NCBI GenBank assembly: GCA_041583495.1
Contig: JBFHFS010000064.1
Span: 1-28,073, forward strand
DNA from: JBFHFS01 sp041583495
GTDB taxonomy: Bacteria > Bacteroidota > Bacteroidia > Bacteroidales > Marinilabiliaceae
Direction of reading: 5' to 3'
Length of the DNA: 28,073 nt
The notes under the pieces are model-generated. The model had not been told where the DNA came from and did not search any database. It saw only the letters and a list, made by a program, of their open reading frames with translations. Positions 16,673 to 24,412 of this stretch are shown one piece after another; within the stretch, counting starts at the first letter, position 1, and each line of letters begins with the position of its first letter. Made by a program: the position numbers and the translations under genes.

Positions 16673-18076
16673 CTAAAAAAACCGGACCAACGACCGCTCA
16701 ACAATCATCACCGGACTGTCCCAGACAGGTAGTTTTTTATATTCCACATCTCTTCCCCTGTTATACCAACTTTGCCCTTCCATCTCATATACTTTCCCGG
16801 AAATCATCTCAACATAGACGGGATGTTTAAAATTAACCCCTTCAATGGTTAGCGATATCTCATCCCACTCAAGATTGTTATCCGGTATTTGGTCATCAAA
16901 CCATACCAGAAAACCTGATTTCTTTTTCTTCCTTACCCCGGCAATGGTCAACCCTTTTTCTGGAGCAGATTTGTACTCTAATCTACCTAACGAATTAAAC
17001 CCATCATCCAAATACCCCGCAACGTGCTTTACACCATGGTAGGCGAGTTTGGGATGGTCAACCGTCTTATCTTCATTCACATGAATGATGCCTTTCCGGT
17101 TGATCTCATGGGGATATTTCAAATCAATTATTGTAAATACTGAGGAACGAATGTCACGGGTGTAATCACCAACCATTCTTCTCAACACCCATTTGGCCTG
17201 ACTCAGTTCAGTCCATTCATATTTACTTAACGCCATGGTTTCACGATATTCCGATGGAGCGCCACTTTCACCCTGATAAAGTTTGAGCCTCGGATTGTAT
17301 GAATGAACCAGTTCTTTCAATTCGTCAACCATGGAATAGCATTCATCGGGGTTGTAAGTATAGGGATGGTAGGTTACATAATCGACAATGTCCAGCTTGT
17401 TCCTGGCTTTCAGTATCTCAAAAACTGCACGGGGAAATTTAAGCACGAACCCTGGGGTAAAACCATGTACTGTAAACCCCATAATTGTAGCATCGGGCTG
17501 TACTTTTTTTATAGACTCCGAGGTCCTGATCATAAGGTTGGCATAAGCCTCAGGTGACTCAGAATGCCTGGGCTCGTTCCAGATCTCCCACTCATTAACA
17601 ACATCTTTGTATCGGGCTACGATGGTTTCCACATATCTACACCAGGCTGTCAGGGTTTCTTCATCTGTAAAAATACCTGCACCCAAATTTATTTCACTTT
17701 TATAAATTGGGTTTCCATAACTCAGGCTAATCCAGGGGGCCACCCCCTCATCAACCAACCCATACACACAACTGTCCAACCACTGAAAATTGTAAATGCC
17801 TTTTTGTTTTTCACATTTTGCCCACCCACTTTGTAAGCGGGCGTGCTTTACCCCCAGCTCCCCAACATAGGTTTTATAATTGCTGAAGGTGGCATAATCC
17901 CGGTCCAGGGTTTCGCAACCTACCGACCAGGGGGATGACTTTATTTCATTAGAGGTTTTAGTTTTAATTATCCCAACCTGTTTTAAGCCGGGAACTGAAA
18001 TCTCAATTTTCTGCGCATTGCCAGTAATAAAACAATAAAAAACAACTGATATAGCGAGGAAGTACTTAATATTCAT
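16673..18076 (-). CDS. Clan GH-A (GH39-like) glycoside hydrolase, paralogue A
   Basis: 476 residues from 18103. Met10 at 18076 is the better start because it begins a clean signal peptide, MNIKYFLAISVVFYCFITGNAQ. The (beta/alpha)8 barrel has the GH-A acid/base Glu177 in EWEIWNEPRHS and the nucleophile Glu279 in LKLYQGESGAPS (numbering from 18103), about 100 residues apart as in GH39/GH5-type enzymes. Conserved blocks are WSVGCETLDRDY, KHARLQSGWAKCEK and WISLSYGNPIY. A C-terminal beta domain (about 375-476) follows. It is closely similar to the protein at 18955-20397 along its whole length, with the GCETLDRDY and IWNEPRHSE blocks identical. I cannot assign a CAZy family with certainty; GH39-like is an estimate. 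The spacing to the upstream deacetylase gene is 14-41 bp, so they are cotranscribed. Confidence 0.8.
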   Translation of the reverse strand: MNIKYFLAISVVFYCFITGNAQKIEISVPGLKQVGIIKTKTSNEIKSSPWSVGCETLDRDYATFSNYKTYVGELGVKHARLQSGWAKCEKQKGIYNFQWLDSCVYGLVDEGVAPWISLSYGNPIYKSEINLGAGIFTDEETLTAWCRYVETIVARYKDVVNEWEIWNEPRHSESPEAYANLMIRTSESIKKVQPDATIMGFTVHGFTPGFVLKFPRAVFEILKARNKLDIVDYVTYHPYTYNPDECYSMVDELKELVHSYNPRLKLYQGESGAPSEYRETMALSKYEWTELSQAKWVLRRMVGDYTRDIRSSVFTIIDLKYPHEINRKGIIHVNEDKTVDHPKLAYHGVKHVAGYLDDGFNSLGRLEYKSAPEKGLTIAGVRKKKKSGFLVWFDDQIPDNNLEWDEISLTIEGVNFKHPVYVEMISGKVYEMEGQSWYNRGRDVEYKKLPVWDSPVMIVERSLVRFF

Positions 18077-18117
18077 AACACGATTATAAATTAGATTTCC
18101 CACAAAACTTCACCTTT

Positions 18118-18912
18118 TTAAAACAGATCAACAACATCCACCCATTCGGCATCAGGATCTTCGGATATCCTTTTATAGATTGATCCGAGCCATTCCCAGA
18201 GCTGCGGGTCATCCCCTAACTCCACGGAATGTCCCCAGAAATAAAAAATTCCACCTTTAATTTTTGCTTCCTCATATTTTTCCCAAAAATCAGGAGAAGC
18301 CCAATGACAACTGGGTCGAAGTTCAAAAGGTTCACCCAGATTAACTATTGGCTGTTTGCTTTTTGATGACCGTGCATACATATACCCGGCTTTTTCAACG
18401 GCTTCTTTAGCTGCTTCATTATAGTTCCCTCCTGGATAAACAAACCCGCATTTTTCCTGCATAAATTCATCCCGGATCATAGCTTTGGTCTCTTGTAATA
18501 TTTCCATTCGTTTCGCCGAATCTTCCGGAGTATCTCCCAAGGGAATACCGCAATGGGCAGCAACTTTAAATCCTTTGTAAATCTCAGGCATTTCGCTGCT
18601 CGCAAGATGTTCATAACGAAAGCCACCTTCCCGGGAATCCTCTTTCGAAAGGAATGAAAAAAGAACATGTTCACCTGATTTCTTTTTCTTAACCACAGAT
18701 TCTCTTCTGGTTTTCATTGGAATAATATTGAAAGTAGCTTTGGCATCATATTTCTTCAATAGAGCAATTAGAGGAATGTCGGTGGTCGGGCTATCATCCC
18801 AGCATTGGACAACCTTCACTTTCACTTTTCCCGAAATTTTATTTTTCCCCGATCTATTTCCACATGCCAACCCAATAAACAACACCCCAATTATCAATAT
18901 TAATTTTTTCAT
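18118..18912 (-). CDS. CE4-like polysaccharide deacetylase lipoprotein with incomplete metal site
   Basis: 264 residues with a lipoprotein signal ending LFIGLACGN (Cys17). The NodB-type fold is indicated by VVQCWDDSPTTDIPLIALL (Asp39-Asp40, equal to the TFDDG motif), KKYDAKATFNI, FVYPGGNYNEAAKEAVEKAG (motif 3) and IFYFWGHSVEL near the end. Motif 2 is normally HxxxH; here it reads KVAAHCGIPLGD, so one His (120) is present and the second is missing. Known CE4 enzymes remove acetyl groups from sugars using a D-H-H-bound metal; activity of this copy is uncertain, or it uses another ligand such as His228. The gene is wedged between two paralogous hydrolase genes with 42 bp and 14 bp gaps, which suggests work on the same substrate. 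Confidence 0.75.
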   Translation of the reverse strand: MKKLILIIGVLFIGLACGNRSGKNKISGKVKVKVVQCWDDSPTTDIPLIALLKKYDAKATFNIIPMKTRRESVVKKKKSGEHVLFSFLSKEDSREGGFRYEHLASSEMPEIYKGFKVAAHCGIPLGDTPEDSAKRMEILQETKAMIRDEFMQEKCGFVYPGGNYNEAAKEAVEKAGYMYARSSKSKQPIVNLGEPFELRPSCHWASPDFWEKYEEAKIKGGIFYFWGHSVELGDDPQLWEWLGSIYKRISEDPDAEWVDVVDLF

Positions 18913-18954
18913 TCTGTTGATTTTTTCTCCTCAGATTATTTATTTTCCTCTATC

Positions 18955-20397
18955 TTATTTCTCACCCTCCGGGACCATCATAACCTGCTCCCGTTCAACC
19001 AACATCATAGGGCTATCCCAAACAAATAATCGTTCGAACCTTACATTCTCTCCTTCGTTGCTCCATGATTGTTTAGGCAGATCGAAAACCTTACCTGTTA
19101 TCATCTCTACATAAACCGGGTCCTTAAAATTAATGTTCTTCATTGTAAGAGAAAGGTTGTCCCATTTCAGATCATCAGTCGGTATTTGGTCATCGTACCA
19201 CAAAAGAACAACCGGGCTCTTATCTTTCTCGAAACCGGCGACTGTTAAACTGCGTGATGTGTTTGAGTAATAATCAATCATGCCCTTGGGTTCTACACTG
19301 TAATCAAAAAAGCTGGCCATATGCTGGACCCCATAATAAGAAGGCCTTTTGTAAATTATATCGTGCAATAAATTTGCCCGTAACAGACCAAATGACTGTA
19401 GCATACTTGTATACCTCAAATCAACGATTGTAAACATAGAGGTACGTATCCCCCTGGCACGATCCCCTGCCATACGCCGTAAATCCCATTTGGCCTTGCT
19501 GTATTCGGTCCACGGATAATTAAACATGGCATGACCCCACTCCAAAATAGAGGGACAACCACTCTCTCCCATATATAACTTCACCTGCGGATTGTACGAA
19601 TGGAATATCTTTTGAAGCTCTTCAACCATCGAATAACAGTCATCGGGATTGGGGGTATAGGGATGATAAGTCACATAATCTATAATATCCAATCTTTTCC
19701 TCTTTTTTAGGATTTCGACAACGGCCCTGGGAAATTTCAATACTTCATTTGGTGAAAAACCATGTACCGTAAAGCCCATAATGGTTGCATCAGGATAGAC
19801 CTTTTTTATGGCATCGGAGGTATTGACCAATAAATTGGCATAGGCTACCGGGTCCTCTGAATGCCTGGGCTCATTCCATATTTCCCATTCCTGAACCACA
19901 TCTTTATATCTTTTTACCGTAGCCTCAACGTATTTACACCAGGCTGTCATCGTTCTTTCATCAACAAAAATGCCTCCTCCAAGGCTCATCTCACTATTAT
20001 AGATTGGATTGCCGTAGCTCAAACTTATCCATGGCTCAACACCCTGATCAATAAGTCCATAAACACAACTATCCAACCAGGCAAAATCATATTTTCCTTT
20101 TTCCTTTTCACACTTCGCCCAACCACTTTGTAAACGTGCATGTTTAATGCCTAGTTCTCCTACGTAATTTTTATACTTGCTGAAATCGCCATAGTCCCGA
20201 TCCAGGGTTTCACAGCCAACCGACCAGGGGGAAGATTCGATTTCCTTCGAATGTTTGGTCTCCATCCAGCCAATCTGAGTTAATTCAGGGCCCGATGCCT
20301 TGAATTTTTCCCACGTAATGCTTTTATGCTTTGATTGTCCGCTTAACATTGAAAGCAATAGCACGCTAGATAAAAGGGTAGTAATCAATTTTTTCAT
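18955..20397 (-). CDS. Clan GH-A (GH39-like) glycoside hydrolase, paralogue B
   Basis: 480 residues with a type I signal peptide (MKKLITTLLSSVLLLSMLSGQ). It carries the same architecture as its neighbour at 16673: acid/base Glu176 in EWEIWNEPRHS, nucleophile Glu278 in VKLYMGESGCPS, and shared blocks WSVGCETLDRDYGDFSKY, HARLQSGWAKCEKEK and VTYHPYTPNPDDCYSMV. The two proteins look to be roughly 60% identical by eye. They diverge most after the nucleophile (residues 282-370, where this copy has ILEWGHAMFNYPWTEYSKAK) and in the C-terminal beta domain. That pattern suggests divergence in substrate recognition with a preserved mechanism. It lies 59 bp after the upstream GH-A gene and 42 bp before the deacetylase gene. 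The family assignment beyond clan GH-A is not certain. Confidence 0.8.
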   Translation of the reverse strand: MKKLITTLLSSVLLLSMLSGQSKHKSITWEKFKASGPELTQIGWMETKHSKEIESSPWSVGCETLDRDYGDFSKYKNYVGELGIKHARLQSGWAKCEKEKGKYDFAWLDSCVYGLIDQGVEPWISLSYGNPIYNSEMSLGGGIFVDERTMTAWCKYVEATVKRYKDVVQEWEIWNEPRHSEDPVAYANLLVNTSDAIKKVYPDATIMGFTVHGFSPNEVLKFPRAVVEILKKRKRLDIIDYVTYHPYTPNPDDCYSMVEELQKIFHSYNPQVKLYMGESGCPSILEWGHAMFNYPWTEYSKAKWDLRRMAGDRARGIRTSMFTIVDLRYTSMLQSFGLLRANLLHDIIYKRPSYYGVQHMASFFDYSVEPKGMIDYYSNTSRSLTVAGFEKDKSPVVLLWYDDQIPTDDLKWDNLSLTMKNINFKDPVYVEMITGKVFDLPKQSWSNEGENVRFERLFVWDSPMMLVEREQVMMVPEGEK

Positions 20398-20456
20398 TTT
20401 TATTATTTTTATTTAGTCCCTTAACAGGTAAGCCATTATGCGCCAGCCCACTCTTC

Positions 20457-21929
20457 CTATCGCTTAATTATCTTTAGAGATACCATGTGCCCTCCATCTT
20501 CCGGGATCTTCCATCGTTCAATTTTACCTTCACTTTTGAAATTTCCACTCGCTAGCTCAGCGCCCGTAAACGGAGAATAGAATGTATAGTGATAGTTTGC
20601 TTTAGGTAAATTCAGTTTTACCCAATCATTTGTCATTTCAGTAAACACAATGGCATATTGGTTCCCTTTTTCAGAAAGAGACTGGGCCCGCATCCCCGGA
20701 GCATGATATACCACATCAAAATCGAGCTTCATTTTCAAAAAATTAAGGGATTTCATAAATTCCTGAAGGAAACACAACTGGGTTCTCAGTTCCTTACTTC
20801 CACCACCGGGAGCCTTATTTTTTTTTGTGCCATTTTCGGAGCCACAATAAAAAGAGTAATCCAGATTGTTAAACACGGCTCCCCCTGCAAGAATAAATTC
20901 CCAGGCTTGCCTCAGATAGGTTGTATCCCCCATTCCGGAATTTTCAGAAAAACCGGACTCATCAAAACTGATGGGTTTCTCCCAGCCATAGTTAAGATAA
21001 GAGGCCTCAGCCCAGGCATAATGAAAATTGAGGATGGCAACAGCGGGATTAACCTCCTTCAAAGGATGGTATTGGTTACAATAATTTTGGGCTATCAGGT
21101 GTTTTTTTGGTAAGCTTTTTTCTGATTGAACAATGTGGTTGACCATTTCGATTTGCCAATTATATGAGGCCGTTGAGGCCAGTTCTGACATCCGGTCACC
21201 CTTGTTTCCTCCCGGAACAATTGTTTTATGAAACAACATTCCCTCCCTGGTTTGATCTGACCACGGTTCATTTTGAATTTCATATATTACATTATCAAAT
21301 CCATTGAGTTCGGCAACAATCTTTTTTACAAACTCTTTTTGATGGTAAAGAATCTTTCCGTTATTAAGGGTATGCACCTCGGTTCTATCAATAGCAGGAA
21401 GATCATTAACACTATTGGCTCTATTAAAAGGATTCCTCGACCAGTTTTTATCCGAATAAATAGAACTAAAAAAGGTTACTTCTACAATAATATCCACCTT
21501 GTCGGCTTCGTGCATAAAGTTTTTAAGCCTGTTAAAATAAGCCGGATTCCATTGGTTCAAATCAAATTTTTTATCGTTTGGATAGGCTCCCATTTCCTCA
21601 ACTTGTTTCCAGGGCAGAATTACGTCCTCTGCCTGAGGGGCCAGAATATTATGTTCTATTCCAAAAGCTCCAATAGCTTCAATATACGAGCCTGCAAAGA
21701 TGCGGGTATAATTCATCCCATCTTCATGAAGGGTTTTTAGATATTGGTCGTAATCGAAAGCCCCGTTTATCACTGGCCCATAATGTGCCGCCGAAGTAAT
21801 GAGTATGGTCGGGGTACCCCGATAATCAAAATAATGAGGGTTTTCAGGATGAATAGAAATGGGTTGGCCATTTAATTGAACCGACACAAATAAATACAGA
21901 AGTGCACCCACTAGAATTTGTCTCTTCAT
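20457..21929 (-). CDS. Clan GH-A glycoside hydrolase (GH5-like, family unassigned)
   Basis: 490 residues with a signal peptide (ILVGALLYLFVSVQLNGQ). The N-terminal strand ISIHPENPHYFDYRGTPTIL and the barrel with ILITSAAHYGPVINGAFDYD resemble cellulase-like and DUF4038-type hydrolases. Acid/base Glu221 is in VIYEIQNEPWSD and nucleophile Glu324 in KPISFDESGFSE, 103 residues apart. A C-terminal beta-sandwich from about 405 (YAIVFTEMTNDWVKLNLPK, YHYTFYSPFTGAEL) resembles the end domain that such enzymes place after the barrel. It is presumably periplasmic. It follows the GH92 gene by 45 bp and precedes paralogue B by 59 bp, so all are in one operon. The protein is not a paralogue of the two GH39-like neighbours beyond the shared fold. 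The substrate is not predictable from motifs. Confidence 0.78.
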   Translation of the reverse strand: MKRQILVGALLYLFVSVQLNGQPISIHPENPHYFDYRGTPTILITSAAHYGPVINGAFDYDQYLKTLHEDGMNYTRIFAGSYIEAIGAFGIEHNILAPQAEDVILPWKQVEEMGAYPNDKKFDLNQWNPAYFNRLKNFMHEADKVDIIVEVTFFSSIYSDKNWSRNPFNRANSVNDLPAIDRTEVHTLNNGKILYHQKEFVKKIVAELNGFDNVIYEIQNEPWSDQTREGMLFHKTIVPGGNKGDRMSELASTASYNWQIEMVNHIVQSEKSLPKKHLIAQNYCNQYHPLKEVNPAVAILNFHYAWAEASYLNYGWEKPISFDESGFSENSGMGDTTYLRQAWEFILAGGAVFNNLDYSFYCGSENGTKKNKAPGGGSKELRTQLCFLQEFMKSLNFLKMKLDFDVVYHAPGMRAQSLSEKGNQYAIVFTEMTNDWVKLNLPKANYHYTFYSPFTGAELASGNFKSEGKIERWKIPEDGGHMVSLKIIKR

Positions 21930-21974
21930 ATAACAATCTATTTTTAGTATTTACCAAAACAATTACCAATGCAT

Positions 21975-24305
21975 CTAATCTATTCCCCAATCCCGATTGG
22001 GTGACCCACCCATTTCGAAAAGAATCTCTCCACCCTTCATCAAATCTTCATGCTTAAAGAATGGCTTGTCATGAATGGTCCCATTGATCGAAACAGATTG
22101 AATAAAAATATTTGTATCTGAAAGGTTATCGGCTCTTAAAGTCAACTCTTCCCCATTGGGTAAATCCAGGCTTACTTCATCAAATAAGGGGCTGCCCATC
22201 ACATACGTTCCATCGCCATGACGTACAGGGTAGAAACCCATAGAACTTAATACATACCAGGCCGACATTTGCCCGGTATCATCATTTCCACAAATTCCAT
22301 CCGGGGTTGTATCGTACAAGGTTGTAAGAATTTGGTGGACATACTCCTGGGTTTTCCAGGGTTGCTTAAGATAACCGTACATATAGGCGGTGTGATGACT
22401 TGGTTCATTTCCGTGTGCATATTGACCAATCAAACCGGAGATGTCCCCTGAAGTATTTTCGCCTGTAATTATTGAAGAAAGCGAAAACAGGGAATCCAGT
22501 CTGGCAATGAGAAAATCATCGCCCCCCATTAAGTCGGCCAAACCTTGAACATCATGCGGGACAAAAAAGGTCCACTGCCAGGCATTTCCTTCACAGTAAT
22601 CGTCTCTGCGATGATTGGATGCTAGTGGATCGAATGGGATTCGCCAGCTACCATCTGACAATCGCCCCCGCATTAGCTTTGTCTGCTCATCATATACATT
22701 TTTGTAGGAAGCCGATCTTTTCAGGAAATAATCATAGTCCCCGGCCTTGTCCAACATTTTGGCCATCTGCGCGACATTCCAGTCGTTATAGGCATATTCA
22801 AGTGTCCGGGCCACCGATTCCATTTCCAAATCAGCAGGCACATAGCCATAATTCTTGTAATTTTTCAACCCAACAAAGTAGCGCATCGAAAATCCGGTAG
22901 TATCTTGCATGGCGCTTGTTTTCATGGCTTCAAATGCTTCATCGGCATCGTAATTTCGAATGCCTTTGTAATAGCAATCGGCAATTACCGGCAAACTATG
23001 TAGGCCCAGCATTTGGTAAGTCTCACCTCCAGCCAACACCCAAACAGGCAATTGCCCGGCAATTTTGTAGTGTTCGAGCAACGTTCTGACATAATCATTC
23101 ATCACCTCGGGGGCAAGTATTGTGAGCAATGGACAGGCCGCCCTAAAGGTATCCCATAAGCCCACCACTTGTCCATAATAGGGAAAATCGCACGTGTGTA
23201 CGTTGAAGTCAGGCCCCCTGAAACGACCATCCACGTCCGAATAAAGCATCGGGTATTTCAGGGTGTTGTAAATGGAAGTATAAAAAATCTCCTTCTTGGC
23301 CTTATCTTCCGTTTTAATCTTAATCTTCGATAATTCTCGATCCCATTCATCTCTGCAAGCGGTCCTGATCTCATCAAAATTCCATGCAGGCATCTCTGCT
23401 TCCAGATTTTTTTGGGCACCATGGAGGTCAACAGCTGAAATACCTGTTTTTACCATCAGTTCCTGCTGCCTTTCTTCATCAAAATATAATACAGCTTTTA
23501 AATCAGTTCCCTTAGCTTTTGTTCCGCTAATCAGCAACATATCATCACTATACAAATCCAGATGAGAAACCGGTTTTGAGAACTGCGTGTAGAAATACAC
23601 ATGCTGCTCAGGTGCCCATCCATTAGTAACCCGGCACCCTCTTACCGTATAATCATCAACCAATTCGAAACATGCCACCTTTACCGTGTCATAATTATCC
23701 TCCGACACAATGGTACAGGCCCCGGTACTTCCATATTTCAGGTCAATAAGTACACTTTGCCCCTGCCCCTCCGGGAAAATATATTTTTGAATGCCACACC
23801 TGGAGGTGGCCGTCAGCTCCACATCAATTTCGAAATCCTCTAGTTTAACTTTGTAATATCCGGGATGGGCTTCTTCCTGATCATGACTAAACTTAGAAGT
23901 AATTAATTGTGAAGGGTATTGAAAGGCTTCACGAGGAATTCTTTGTTCATCAAGGGGCATGAAACGCAAATCAAGAAAATCGCCACAACCACCGCCGCTC
24001 TTATGAACATGGCTAAACCCAATAATTTCAGTATCCTCATAATTGTATCCAGATCCGCTCATTCGGGTGTCGGCACCCATCTGAATCATTCCAAATGGCA
24101 CCGAAACTACAGGGGTTATCTGTCCTCCACCTCTGGTGCCAATCATCGGGTTAACGAATTCAGTATAGGAACCATCTGTAATTTTGGTATTCGAGCATCC
24201 AAAAAGGAAAAGCATTAAAACGAGGACAACTGCCCCGAGGGTTCTATTACACATACATTCTGTTTTATATTTAAGAGGACACACCACATTTATTTGTATT
24301 TTCAA
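21975..24305 (-). CDS. GH92 family alpha-mannosidase lipoprotein
   Basis: 776 residues, normal for GH92. A lipoprotein signal ends MLFLFGCSN (Cys37); Met18 at 24254 is an alternative start just before the hydrophobic stretch. Family motifs in order are YTEFVNPMIGTRGGGQITP (about 47-65), VPFGMIQMGADTR, GFSHVHKSGGGCGDFLDL, GLWDTFRAACPLLTIL (382-397), the general-acid block EGNAWQWTFFVPHD (Glu572), NEPSHH (633-638) and GNDDTGQMSAWYVLSSMGF (673-691), which supplies the base and calcium-site residues. GH92 enzymes are calcium-dependent, inverting exo-alpha-mannosidases of the N-glycan and mannan-degrading type. All main motifs look intact. Its place among fucosidases suggests that the target glycan carries alpha-mannose or a related manno-configured sugar. 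It is 45 bp upstream of a GH-A gene. Confidence 0.94.
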   Translation of the reverse strand: MKIQINVVCPLKYKTECMCNRTLGAVVLVLMLFLFGCSNTKITDGSYTEFVNPMIGTRGGGQITPVVSVPFGMIQMGADTRMSGSGYNYEDTEIIGFSHVHKSGGGCGDFLDLRFMPLDEQRIPREAFQYPSQLITSKFSHDQEEAHPGYYKVKLEDFEIDVELTATSRCGIQKYIFPEGQGQSVLIDLKYGSTGACTIVSEDNYDTVKVACFELVDDYTVRGCRVTNGWAPEQHVYFYTQFSKPVSHLDLYSDDMLLISGTKAKGTDLKAVLYFDEERQQELMVKTGISAVDLHGAQKNLEAEMPAWNFDEIRTACRDEWDRELSKIKIKTEDKAKKEIFYTSIYNTLKYPMLYSDVDGRFRGPDFNVHTCDFPYYGQVVGLWDTFRAACPLLTILAPEVMNDYVRTLLEHYKIAGQLPVWVLAGGETYQMLGLHSLPVIADCYYKGIRNYDADEAFEAMKTSAMQDTTGFSMRYFVGLKNYKNYGYVPADLEMESVARTLEYAYNDWNVAQMAKMLDKAGDYDYFLKRSASYKNVYDEQTKLMRGRLSDGSWRIPFDPLASNHRRDDYCEGNAWQWTFFVPHDVQGLADLMGGDDFLIARLDSLFSLSSIITGENTSGDISGLIGQYAHGNEPSHHTAYMYGYLKQPWKTQEYVHQILTTLYDTTPDGICGNDDTGQMSAWYVLSSMGFYPVRHGDGTYVMGSPLFDEVSLDLPNGEELTLRADNLSDTNIFIQSVSINGTIHDKPFFKHEDLMKGGEILFEMGGSPNRDWGID

Positions 24306-24412
24306 CCCAGTTGGCTTTTTCGTCGAAACTCAAAACCCCATATCCCGGGAAGGACAACAATTATCTGCCCCTGCACGAGAGATCACTGATATAGAAATTG
24401 TTAACCTCAAGT

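Noticed and set aside
18728..19114. 128-codon plus-strand open frame across the deacetylase/hydrolase boundary
   Set aside because: It overlaps two well supported minus-strand genes and its translation is rich in Phe, Ser, Thr and Asn, as expected for antisense of signal-peptide regions.
21273..21740. 155-codon plus-strand open frame
   Set aside because: Antisense shadow of the clan GH-A gene with no recognisable motif.
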